Shown here: positions 17,068 through 24,473 of the stretch, one piece after another | Layout: each line of letters begins with the position of its first letter | Numbering within the stretch: position 1 is the stretch's first letter | Assembly: GCA_003577145.1 (NCBI GenBank) | Contig: QEUP01000013.1 | Coordinates: forward strand, 62,001-126,000 | Origin: Acidobacteriota bacterium | GTDB lineage: Bacteria; Actinomycetota; Acidimicrobiia; Acidimicrobiales; Microtrichaceae | Length of the DNA: 64,000 bases | Direction of reading: 5' to 3' | Position numbers and translations under genes: made by a program | Notes under the pieces: generated by a model | Database searches by the model: none | Told to the model about the DNA's origin: nothing | The model's input: the letters and a program-made list of their open reading frames with translations, nothing else

Positions 17068-17180
17068 GGCCGACGAGTACCGCAGCGGCGCTCGGGGGAA
17101 GCCGGTCAGAAGCCGGCGCTGTCCCGCAGCCGTGGGTCGGGAGCGATCCCGACGAGCCGGAGTACCCGGTGTCGCTGTAC
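17068..17180 (+). ncRNA. Cobalamin riboswitch upstream of the toroid-protein gene
   Basis: Core blocks in order: CTCGGGGGAAGCCGGTC (17091-17107), AGCCGGCGCTGTCCCGCAGC (17111-17130), a GGTCGGGAGCGATCCCGAC stem-loop (17135-17153) and the B12 box GAGCCGGAGTACCCGGT (17154-17170). A perfect 7-bp stem (CTGCGGA at 17230-17236, TCCGCAG at 17250-17256) downstream is a candidate part of the expression platform. The toroid gene starts at 17291. Confidence 0.9.
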
Positions 17181-17290
17181 GGCTCTCCACCCCCGTCGAG
17201 GACAACGGGGACGAGCCTCGGGATGTCCTCTGCGGAGGCCGACGCAAGGTCCGCAGTCGAGGTTCCCAGGCCATAGCGAAAGGGAACTTC

Positions 17291-18511
17291 ATGGCACGAG
17301 GACGAACGGTCGCGGCCCTTGTCGCGGCGATGCTCTTGAGCGTCTGGTCAATCACGGCGATCGGTGCGGAGCCGCTCACCGACGACCCCCGCCAGGCGGC
17401 CGAATACGGCGCCGGTTGGCTGGCTGGTCTGCTCGACGGCGACGGATCCGTCGGTGACGCCGGTGCGAACCTGAGCACCGCGCTGGCGCTCGCGTCGTCT
17501 CGAACCGAGGGCGACGCTTTCGACGCCGTCATGGGCTGGCTACGGGCCAATGCGGAGTCCGTGATCAGCGACGGCTCGGCGGACATGCCCGGTCGCCTGG
17601 GACGTCTGATCCTTGTCGCAGTGGCGGCGGGCGACGATCCCCGCGCGTTCGGGTCCGGTTCGCTGGATCTGGTCGGGCGCCTCCAGGCCACCCTCGGCTC
17701 CCACTCCGGAGGGCTGTTCGGCGCGCAGGATCCCACCTACGACGGCGCCTTCCGCCAGGGGCTGGCCCTCCTCGGGCTCCGGGCCGCCGGAGTGACTCCC
17801 TCGGACTGGCCTCCCATGCAGGATGCCATCGACTGGTTGATCGCTCAGCAGTGCGGTGCCGAGAGCCCGCCGGAGTTCCGGGGAGCATGGATGGGCTACC
17901 GCAGCGACACCGGCGCGCCGTGTCTGTCGGATCCGGTCACGTTCGCCGCGCCCGACACCAACCAGACGGCTCTGGCCGTCCAGGGTCTGGAGGCGAACGG
18001 TGTTTCGAGCGGGACCGACTCCGCACTCGACTACTTCGAGTTGGTCCAGGAGGATGACGGCGGGTTTCCCTTCCAGCAGGGCTATGGGAGTGATCCCAAC
18101 TCGACGGCCCTCGTGATCCAGGCGCTGGTCTCCGCCGGGCAGGATCCTCGTTCCTCGCGCTGGAGCGCCGCCGGCCCCTCACCCTATGAGTCGCTGCTCT
18201 CGTGGCAACTCGGCTGCGACTCCCCTGTCGGCGAGCGCGGCGCGTTTTCGTCACCGTTCTCGGACAGCTCGCCGGATGCCTTCGCAACGGTCGATGCCGT
18301 GCCCGGCGCTGCGGGCGTCGCGTATCCATTGCCACCCGTCGACCTCGAGCCGAACGGGTCGACTCCGGATTGCGGTGACGGCGACGACCCCGGTGATCGA
18401 ACGCCCGCAGGCGATGATCCGCCCAAGGTGGCCACGAGCACCGAGGACCGGGCCCCGGCGGCCTCAGGTCCGGCTGTGGCCGTCACCGGGGACCCGCAGT
18501 TCACCGGCTGA
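17291..18511 (+). CDS. Secreted alpha-toroid protein, transcobalamin alpha-domain-like
   Basis: 406 residues with a signal peptide (VAALVAAMLLSVWSITAIGA, cleavage about residue 26). The body shows helical repeats of the prenyltransferase/squalene-cyclase alpha6-alpha6 toroid: SGGLFGAQDPTYDGAFRQGL near 138, DTNQTALAVQGLEANG near 220 and EDDGGFPFQQGYGSDPNSTA near 250. It has paired Cys in the mature part, a Pro/Asp/Thr-rich tail, and ends in GDPQFTG without a membrane helix. The fold is that of the alpha-domain of animal intrinsic factor and transcobalamin. No prenyltransferase or cyclase catalytic motif is seen. Position behind a cobalamin riboswitch and next to the ECF genes makes an extracellular cobalamin-binding role the best inference. 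The ATG follows AAGGGAAC. Confidence 0.8.
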   Translation: MARGRTVAALVAAMLLSVWSITAIGAEPLTDDPRQAAEYGAGWLAGLLDGDGSVGDAGANLSTALALASSRTEGDAFDAVMGWLRANAESVISDGSADMPGRLGRLILVAVAAGDDPRAFGSGSLDLVGRLQATLGSHSGGLFGAQDPTYDGAFRQGLALLGLRAAGVTPSDWPPMQDAIDWLIAQQCGAESPPEFRGAWMGYRSDTGAPCLSDPVTFAAPDTNQTALAVQGLEANGVSSGTDSALDYFELVQEDDGGFPFQQGYGSDPNSTALVIQALVSAGQDPRSSRWSAAGPSPYESLLSWQLGCDSPVGERGAFSSPFSDSSPDAFATVDAVPGAAGVAYPLPPVDLEPNGSTPDCGDGDDPGDRTPAGDDPPKVATSTEDRAPAASGPAVAVTGDPQFTG

Positions 18512-18652
18512 CGGGCCGACGACGCCGCGGGCAGCCATCTGTCCCGACTGGCTGTTTCGGCTCAAGCTCTGCGACAATCATTACGATTTCACTACCAGCG
18601 GTGGCTCCGGCCGAACGTGGCGGGAGGCCGGAGAACAACCCGGTGGGAGAGC

Positions 18653-19405
18653 ATGCAGACACCCTCGTTCGAGATTCCCCGAATCCGGGCACTGGCCCGC
18701 CACGCACTGCCCAGCATCGCCGAGGGCGTGATCGTGCCTGTCGCGCTCTTCATCCTGACCCTCTGGCTGCTGGGTGTCTGGGGGGCGATCGCCGTGGGGA
18801 CCGTGTGGTCCTACGGGTCCATCGTCCGGCGCTTGATCGCCAAGAAGCGCGTCCCGGGGCTCTTGCTGCTGGCAACCGTGACCATCACCGCCCGCACGAT
18901 CATCGCCGCCGCCACGGGCAGCGTGTTCGTGTACTTCCTCCAGCCAACCCTCGGAACAGCGATCGTGGCAGGCGCGTTCCTGCTCTCAGTCCCGTTTGGG
19001 AAGCCCCTCGCCGAGCGCCTGGCGGGCGACTTCTGCCCGCTGCCCGATGACCTTCGGGCAAACCGTCACGTGCGGGCGTTCTTCCGGCGGATCTCACTCC
19101 TGTGGGCGTTCACGCAGTTCGCCAACGCCTCCATCACCCTCTGGCTGTTGCTGAGCCAGTCCGTCGCCACGTTCGTCGTCGCTCGAGCGGGCGTGTCGGC
19201 CCTCCTCACTTGCGCGGCCATCCTCCTGTCGACTGTCTGGTTCAAGTCGTCGATGACCCGTCACGGGATCCTGGCCCCGAGGGCGGCATCGGACCCGACC
19301 CAGGGCATCATGGTAGGAGCAGTCGCCACCTCCGGGTCAGCCTGCCCGGCGACGGGACCCAGGCAACCCTCGGCCGATGGAGACCTGAGACAATGGCATC
19401 CGTGA
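18653..19405 (+). CDS. Integral membrane protein, VC0807-like
   Basis: 250 residues with about five or six hydrophobic helices (VIVPVALFILTLWLLGVWGA, LLLLATVTITARTIIAAATG, FVYFLQPTLGTAIVAGAFLL and others). The middle contains PFGKPLAERLAGDFCPLPDD, typical of uncharacterised VC0807-type proteins related to septation protein A-like families. The ATG at 18653 is preferred over GTG at 18617 because GGTGGGAG precedes it. Function unknown. It follows the B12 locus by 141 bp and is probably separate from it. Confidence 0.6.
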   Translation: MQTPSFEIPRIRALARHALPSIAEGVIVPVALFILTLWLLGVWGAIAVGTVWSYGSIVRRLIAKKRVPGLLLLATVTITARTIIAAATGSVFVYFLQPTLGTAIVAGAFLLSVPFGKPLAERLAGDFCPLPDDLRANRHVRAFFRRISLLWAFTQFANASITLWLLLSQSVATFVVARAGVSALLTCAAILLSTVWFKSSMTRHGILAPRAASDPTQGIMVGAVATSGSACPATGPRQPSADGDLRQWHP

Positions 19406-19451
19406 CCGTTCGAAGGGCCGCGCCGGCCTGGGCAGCAGGGGGGCTCCGCGC

Positions 19452-20198
19452 ATGTCCCGACCGCCCCTGACCACCTCGGACGGGCTCGTACTCGCCGGCC
19501 GACGATGGTTGAGCACCACTCCGCCACGTGCCGCGGTGGTGCTGGTTCACGGCTTCACGAGTTCGGCCGACGATCCTCGGCTCAACGCCATTGCCGAGGA
19601 CCTGCACGCCCAGGGTTTCGATCTCGTGTCCTACGACGCCAGAGGCCACGGGCGTTCGGGCGGCGAATCGACGTTGGGTGATGCCGAGCAGCACGACGTG
19701 GCAGCCGCGGTGGCCACCGCTCGCCTGCGAGCCGACGATGTGATCCTCGTCGGCGCGTCCATGGGAGCGATAGCCGCTCTCCGGTACGCCACCACCGACC
19801 CCATGCTCGCCGGGGTCGTCTCGTTGAGCTCACCTTCGCACTGGCGGCTTCCGCGGACACCGGTGGCGTTGCTGACGACCGCGATGACCCGCACCCGCCT
19901 CGGCCGCCGAGCCGTCGCTCGCTGGCTCCGGGTCCGAGTTGCTCCCCGCTGGACCAACCCCGCGCCGCCGGCGCGCATCGTCGGCCGGATCCGCGTACCC
20001 GTGGCATTCATCCACGGCACCAAAGACCACTTCATTCCCGAGCGAGACGCCCGGGAGCTCTATGACCAGGCTGTTGAACCACGGTTCCTCGACCTGGTCC
20101 CCGGCATGGGACACGGCTTCGATGAAACCGCGGTCGTACCGGTGCGGCGGGCAGTCGAGTGGGCCCTGGCACACCAGCCGCGGCTGTTGACGCTCTGA
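19452..20198 (+). CDS. Alpha/beta hydrolase
   Basis: 248 residues with the alpha/beta hydrolase order: oxyanion segment VLVHGFTSS near 30-38, nucleophile GASMG near 100 (Ser), acid in GTKDHFIP near 195, and catalytic His in GMGHGFDE near 221. The YDARGHGRSGG strand resembles lysophospholipase/esterase members. Substrate unknown. Convergent with the degV-like gene, 13 bp apart. Confidence 0.85.
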   Translation: MSRPPLTTSDGLVLAGRRWLSTTPPRAAVVLVHGFTSSADDPRLNAIAEDLHAQGFDLVSYDARGHGRSGGESTLGDAEQHDVAAAVATARLRADDVILVGASMGAIAALRYATTDPMLAGVVSLSSPSHWRLPRTPVALLTTAMTRTRLGRRAVARWLRVRVAPRWTNPAPPARIVGRIRVPVAFIHGTKDHFIPERDARELYDQAVEPRFLDLVPGMGHGFDETAVVPVRRAVEWALAHQPRLLTL

Positions 20199-20211
20199 CA
20201 CACCCCGTGGG

Positions 20212-21051
20212 CTAGCCGTTGGGGCCTTCCCACCACCAGGCGAGGCCGGCGAGGCCCGGACCGGTGTGAACCACCATCACGCTGCCGAACTCGCCCACGA
20301 ACGCGGTTGCCGGTTCGATCTCGCTTGTTACCTCAGCCATCAGGTCTGCGGCGACATCGGGAGCGAGCGCGTGAAGGGCCGCAACGTGCAGGTCGGCTCC
20401 CTCCACGCGGGACCTGCGCCAGATGTGGACGATTCGTTCGAGGGCGGCCTCGCGGCTCATCGAGGGCCGTAGCCGCTTGGCTTCGCCATCGCGGAACTCG
20501 AACAGCGGGTTGATGTTGAGGCGCCTACCCGCCCAGCCGGCGATGTTGGGGACGCGTCCGCTGCGGACGAGGTGATCGAGGCTCGGGACGGTGGCCACGA
20601 GGCGAACCCGGGCAATGGCCTCGTTGGCGGCGGCCTCGACGGAGTCGAGGTCGCCGCCTCGCGCCGCTTGCTGGGCCGCCGCGAGCACCACGAGGCCCTC
20701 GGCGCCGGCCGCGGTGCCGGTGTCCACGACCCTGACGAGTTGCTCGGAGTTCTTCGCCGCGAGCAGCGCCGCCTGGTGGGTGCTGCTCATGGTGCTGGCG
20801 ATCGTCAGGACCACGACACCCTCAGCCGGGCTGTTGGCCTCGATGGCGGAGGTGAACTCTCCTGGTGAGGGGCCCGACGTGGAGATGTCCTCCTCGGTGA
20901 CGAGCTCCTCCAGTGGACGCTCGCCGGAGCGGACCGGGACGCCTCTCACGTTGAGCCACATGGGGACGACGGTTATGCCGTAGCGGTCGACCAGTTCGGC
21001 CGGTAGGGATGCAGCGGCGTCGGTGACGATCGCGATTGCCATAGTGCTCAT
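20212..21051 (-). CDS. DegV-family fatty-acid-binding protein
   Basis: 279 residues. N-terminal IVTDAAASLPAELVDRYGI with the TS-type lipid-head contact region (ISTSGPSPGEF near 54), and the second domain with LDHLVRSGRVPNIAGWAGR near 152-170. DegV/FakB proteins present a fatty acid to a kinase domain; no fakA-like gene is in this window. A second ATG at 21042 is the alternative start. Confidence 0.88.
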   Translation of the reverse strand: MSTMAIAIVTDAAASLPAELVDRYGITVVPMWLNVRGVPVRSGERPLEELVTEEDISTSGPSPGEFTSAIEANSPAEGVVVLTIASTMSSTHQAALLAAKNSEQLVRVVDTGTAAGAEGLVVLAAAQQAARGGDLDSVEAAANEAIARVRLVATVPSLDHLVRSGRVPNIAGWAGRRLNINPLFEFRDGEAKRLRPSMSREAALERIVHIWRRSRVEGADLHVAALHALAPDVAADLMAEVTSEIEPATAFVGEFGSVMVVHTGPGLAGLAWWWEGPNG

Positions 21052-21092
21052 CTCACACTAACCGTGATCATTCACGCTGACCCTGATCACGG

Positions 21093-22202
21093 TCAGCGAT
21101 CGTGGCGGTTCGACTCTGTCGAGGGCGATTGCGTTACGTGGTCCCGGTCGTAGAGCAACCGGGTCAGGTAGACACGACCACCAGAGCTCTCGGGGGCGGC
21201 GTTGCCGACGAGCCGCTTGAGGAGCATGGGAACGACCACGCAGATCCCTACCCACACCCCGGCCGGACCGTCAGTCAGCGCGAGAAGGGGCACCAGCAGC
21301 ACGTAGGAGACGAACGAACCGAGGGCGGTCTGGCCCGCCAGCCTGCCCACGATCATCCCGCCCATGAGCAACGCCGCCCCGGGCCACGCCGTCACCAGCA
21401 TCGCGCCCATGGCCGGTGATATCCCACGCCCACCGGCGAAGCGCAGGAACGGTGACCAGTTGTGCCCGACCACGGCGAGCCCACCGGCGAGGGCAGCCAG
21501 CTCCGGGCGATCGCCGGTCGCCAGCAGCGGGCCGACTGCGCCTTTGGCTATCTCGAGGATCCCGGCAACCGCGAGCGGGCCGAACCCGGCGACCTTGTAC
21601 AGATTGGTGCCGGAGACGGTGCCTGTGTCCACCTCACGCAGATCGGCACCGCCCGTGAGGCGGGATGCGAGCTGCGAGAAGGGGATCGCGCCGGCCAGAT
21701 AGGCCGCCAGCAGAACGCCCAGCGCTTCCATCCCCCGACATTCTGCCCCAGCGAGGAGCCGATCCGTCGCACCGCCGCTCGGCGTCTCGACCGCGCACCG
21801 CAGCGCGGGGTCTCTCGCCGCCGATCCGTAGCCCGGGTAGCCGGCCCTGGCCGACACATAGGCCCAAGTGCCGGAGATGAACTGGTAGGCGCCGGCGGCA
21901 CCCGATGAGCGGTTGTAGGCGGAGTAGCCGCCTGCCCGGTCCGACTCGTGGGCGCGGACGCAGACGAGGAACGGGTTGTTGTGGATCCGGTTGTAGTAGT
22001 CCACCGCCGCTCTTCGGGCGTTGTACCAGAACACCACGTGGCTCCAGGTCTGGCCGGCGGCAGCGAGCTCCTGCTCGGAGTCGGGTTGGCGGCCGAACCA
22101 GTACTCGAACTGCGAGGGGGTGCAGGCGCTCAGCCCGATCACCAGAGCCAGGACCACCAGCAACGTCCTCGCAATGTTCCTGTTCCGCTTGGGCCGGCCC
22201 AT
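21093..22202 (-). CDS. Rpf-like transglycosylase lipoprotein fused in frame to PlsY-type acyltransferase
   Basis: 369 residues in one open frame. Residues 1-27: lipoprotein signal (LLVVLALVIGLSAC). Residues about 75-130: transglycosylase core of resuscitation-promoting-factor type (VRAHESD with the catalytic Glu, GAAGAYQFISGTWAY). Residues about 158-340: PlsY glycerol-3-phosphate acyltransferase (AGAIPFSQLASRL, GTVSGTNLYKVAGFG, VVGHNWSPFLRFAGGRG) with several membrane helices. The junction (ALRCAVETPSGGATDRLL) has no stop; an internal ATG at 21731 starts the PlsY part. It may be a true fusion, two genes with a lost stop, or a sequence error that removed the end of the first gene. Confidence 0.7.
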   Translation of the reverse strand: MGRPKRNRNIARTLLVVLALVIGLSACTPSQFEYWFGRQPDSEQELAAAGQTWSHVVFWYNARRAAVDYYNRIHNNPFLVCVRAHESDRAGGYSAYNRSSGAAGAYQFISGTWAYVSARAGYPGYGSAARDPALRCAVETPSGGATDRLLAGAECRGMEALGVLLAAYLAGAIPFSQLASRLTGGADLREVDTGTVSGTNLYKVAGFGPLAVAGILEIAKGAVGPLLATGDRPELAALAGGLAVVGHNWSPFLRFAGGRGISPAMGAMLVTAWPGAALLMGGMIVGRLAGQTALGSFVSYVLLVPLLALTDGPAGVWVGICVVVPMLLKRLVGNAAPESSGGRVYLTRLLYDRDHVTQSPSTESNRHDR

Positions 22203-22286
22203 TCATCCGTCTCCTTCGTCGTGCAGCCGTCGAAGGAGGCAAGATAGGAGGCTCGGATACCAGACCTGTAATTATGGACGTGTGAA

Positions 22287-22306
22287 ATATGTAACATATC
22301 CGTAAT
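22287..22306. promoter_or_regulatory. AT-rich palindrome overlapping a GTAAC-N6-GTAAT direct repeat
   Basis: The 233-bp gap between the Rpf-like gene and the solute-binding gene holds a perfect 13-bp palindrome ATATGTAACATAT (22287-22299) in otherwise G+C-rich DNA. Overlapping it, GTAAC (22291-22295) and GTAAT (22302-22306) are six bases apart, the layout reported for MtrA response-regulator boxes, which control rpf-type cell-wall hydrolase genes in actinobacteria. It lies about 85 bp upstream of the lipoprotein start. Confidence 0.4.
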
Positions 22307-22435
22307 GCGTGGCAAGCGGGTCACGAAATGTCCCTGCTCCAACGCTCATCGTGATGAACCGCGCGCAGAAAGGGTCGAAGTGCTCCTTCAGCGACGCCGG
22401 GCTCCTGTCAGGTGCGGTGGACCGAACCGCTCAGT

Positions 22436-23902
22436 TCAGAAGTTCTCCTCGTTGTAGCGTTCGATCGCCTCGGTGATGCTGGCGTCCGCCTCGGCTATCA
22501 CCTCGTCGGGCGTAGCGCGCTCGAACGCCAAGCGGTCGAGCGCGTCACGGATGATGTCACGAACCTCGGTGTAGGGGCCGATCAGCGGTCCCGGGAAGTC
22601 GGTGTCTATGCCGACCAGGGAGTCGTAGGAGATCTTCAACCACTCCCCTGCTTTGTCGCTGCTCCAGAACTCCTGGACCGCCTCGTCCTCGGTCGTCGCC
22701 GGCTCCACCGGATGGTACGAACCCTGGAGGTAGAACTGCACCTGGCTGTCCTTCTCGTTCAGGAACTTCAAGAAATCCCATGCGCCGGCTTGGACCTCGG
22801 GTGGTGTGGTGTTGGTGATGTAGTAGGTGGCTCCACCGACCTGCCCGAGTCCGGGTGCCTCCAGTCCCGGAAGAGCACCCGCACCGATGTCGAGGCCGCT
22901 GACATCGGGGGCCTCTGGGAGGTCCTCCCCCAGTTCGTCTACCTCGAGGTTGCCGGCCAGGAACGCGGTCACCGAGGTGGACGCTGTATCCGATTCGATG
23001 ACCATCGAGGACTGCTCGTTGGCCATCGAGAGGTAATGGTTGATCTGGCCGGGCGTGCCCGAGAAGGGACTGATCAGCCCGTCTTCGATCATGCCGTCGA
23101 TCCATTCGAAGATCTCGTGGGTGCGCTCGTTGTCGAAAGCTGATGCCTCCGCTCTGGCATCACGCCCGTTGTTGTTGTCCACGATCGGTGCCCCTGCTCC
23201 GGTGAGCCAGAACTCCAGGATGAACGGTGTCATGTTGAAGGCGAGAGGGGTCTCGGTCACCCCCGCGGCTTGGATCGCCTCGGCATATTCCCTGACCTCT
23301 TCGAGCGTCTCTGGCGGGTCGTCGGGATCGAGTCCGGCTTCTTCGAAGTGGCCACGGTTGTAGTAGATGAGCGCCGACGCCAGCCCAACCGTGGCCGGGT
23401 ACATGACGTCGTCGATCGAGTAGAAGTCGACCGCCAGTGGCAGCCAGCCGCTGTTGTCGTAACCATCGGCGTCGATGCAGGACTGTGCCGGAATGATCAC
23501 GCCGCTGTCGGACATGAACTGGGTGATCGTGTCATCGAAGACCACCACCGCAGGTAGGTCGCTGGTGGGGATCGCCCGTTCGAACTGCCTCTCGACCTCC
23601 TCGTAGGAGGTGCCCTGGCTCTGGAGGGTCACGTGGACCTTGTCCTGGGAGGAGTTGTACTCCTCGGTCAACGTCTCCAGCGAGGCCAGCGGCTCGGCGA
23701 TCTGGGAATGCCAGAGGAGGACCTCGATGGGGCCGTCGCTGGCGTCGTACTCCTCGAGTGCCTCGACCGGGCACTCGGGAAGATCCCCTGCGGCGGTTTC
23801 GCCGTCCCCTCCGCCGTCCGCGCCGTCTCCGCCACCGCAGGCGGCAGCGAACACCGCGAATGCGAGCAGTGTCGTAGCGGTTCTTGCTGATCTGCGTCTC
23901 AC
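22436..23902 (-). CDS. Extracellular solute-binding lipoprotein, family 1 (UgpB-like), orphan
   Basis: 488 residues. Lipobox-type signal ending AAACGGG near residue 22, a Gly/Asp-rich linker, then a type-1 periplasmic-binding fold: IEVLLWHSQIAEPLASLETL near 58-77, the VGLASALIYYNRGHFEEAGL strand near 168-187, DDPPETLEEVREYAEAI, and WDFLKFLNEKDSQVQFY near 390. Family members bind glycerol-3-phosphate, glycerophosphodiesters or oligosaccharides for ABC import. No permease or ATPase gene is adjacent on either side, so the partners must be elsewhere. Confidence 0.88.
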   Translation of the reverse strand: MRRRSARTATTLLAFAVFAAACGGGDGADGGGDGETAAGDLPECPVEALEEYDASDGPIEVLLWHSQIAEPLASLETLTEEYNSSQDKVHVTLQSQGTSYEEVERQFERAIPTSDLPAVVVFDDTITQFMSDSGVIIPAQSCIDADGYDNSGWLPLAVDFYSIDDVMYPATVGLASALIYYNRGHFEEAGLDPDDPPETLEEVREYAEAIQAAGVTETPLAFNMTPFILEFWLTGAGAPIVDNNNGRDARAEASAFDNERTHEIFEWIDGMIEDGLISPFSGTPGQINHYLSMANEQSSMVIESDTASTSVTAFLAGNLEVDELGEDLPEAPDVSGLDIGAGALPGLEAPGLGQVGGATYYITNTTPPEVQAGAWDFLKFLNEKDSQVQFYLQGSYHPVEPATTEDEAVQEFWSSDKAGEWLKISYDSLVGIDTDFPGPLIGPYTEVRDIIRDALDRLAFERATPDEVIAEADASITEAIERYNEENF

Positions 23903-24041
23903 TGCGATGCCCCACTTTCTGACGCTTGTGGCGAAACGTTAGCCCTGACGGCTCCCTGAACCAGAGTCGAAGGCAGGGGAGCAACAAGAGCGGCCGGTCA
24001 CAGGTCCTCTCTTGCCGGCACCCCGTTGGCAGAATGGAGAG

Positions 24042-24410
24042 ATGCCGGGTTCTCGAGCGGCTCCTTCGAGCGCACCTGAGGTCACTGTGGAGTCCGACAC
24101 CGAGGTCGCCCCGGACAACACGGTGCGCTGCGCCGCTTGCGGTCATGACGTGACCGACCGCCGCCTGGCGATCGAGGTGAGCGGTTCGCACTGGCACAGG
24201 TGCCGCAACCCCGCAGGCTGGTCCTTCCAGATCGGCTGCTTCAGCGACGCCCCGGGATGTTCGAGTGATGGTTCGGCGACCGACCATGCAACCTGGTTTC
24301 CCGGGTATGCCTGGTGCTTCGCCCCCTGCGGCTCGTGCGGAACCCACCTCGGTTGGTGGTATCTCGGCCGCGACACCTTCGTAGGGTTGATCGTCAGCCG
24401 TATCCGTTGA
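24042..24410 (+). CDS. Cereblon-like CULT-domain protein
   Basis: 122 residues. One CULT domain fills the chain: zinc ligands CAACG near 30-34 and CGSCG near 91-95, and the aromatic-cage residues in WFPGYAWCFAPC near 79-90 and THLGWWYLG near 96-104. This is the fold of the thalidomide-binding domain of eukaryotic cereblon; stand-alone bacterial copies exist. Here the tryptophans of the cage look complete. The natural ligand may be cyclic imides or C-terminal degradation products. The ATG at 24042 directly follows GGAGAG; an earlier in-frame codon at 24012 is TTG and less likely. No linked protease gene is seen. Confidence 0.85.
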   Translation: MPGSRAAPSSAPEVTVESDTEVAPDNTVRCAACGHDVTDRRLAIEVSGSHWHRCRNPAGWSFQIGCFSDAPGCSSDGSATDHATWFPGYAWCFAPCGSCGTHLGWWYLGRDTFVGLIVSRIR

Positions 24411-24473
24411 TCCTGCTCGATCAGGTTCGGTGGTCGCCGTTGGAGTCGGCGTGAGGGGCAGCCGCCGCGTCCC

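Noticed and set aside
22203-22435. c-di-AMP (ydaO) riboswitch before the Rpf-like gene
   Set aside because: Such riboswitches are common before rpf genes, but I could not find the conserved core blocks in this leader.
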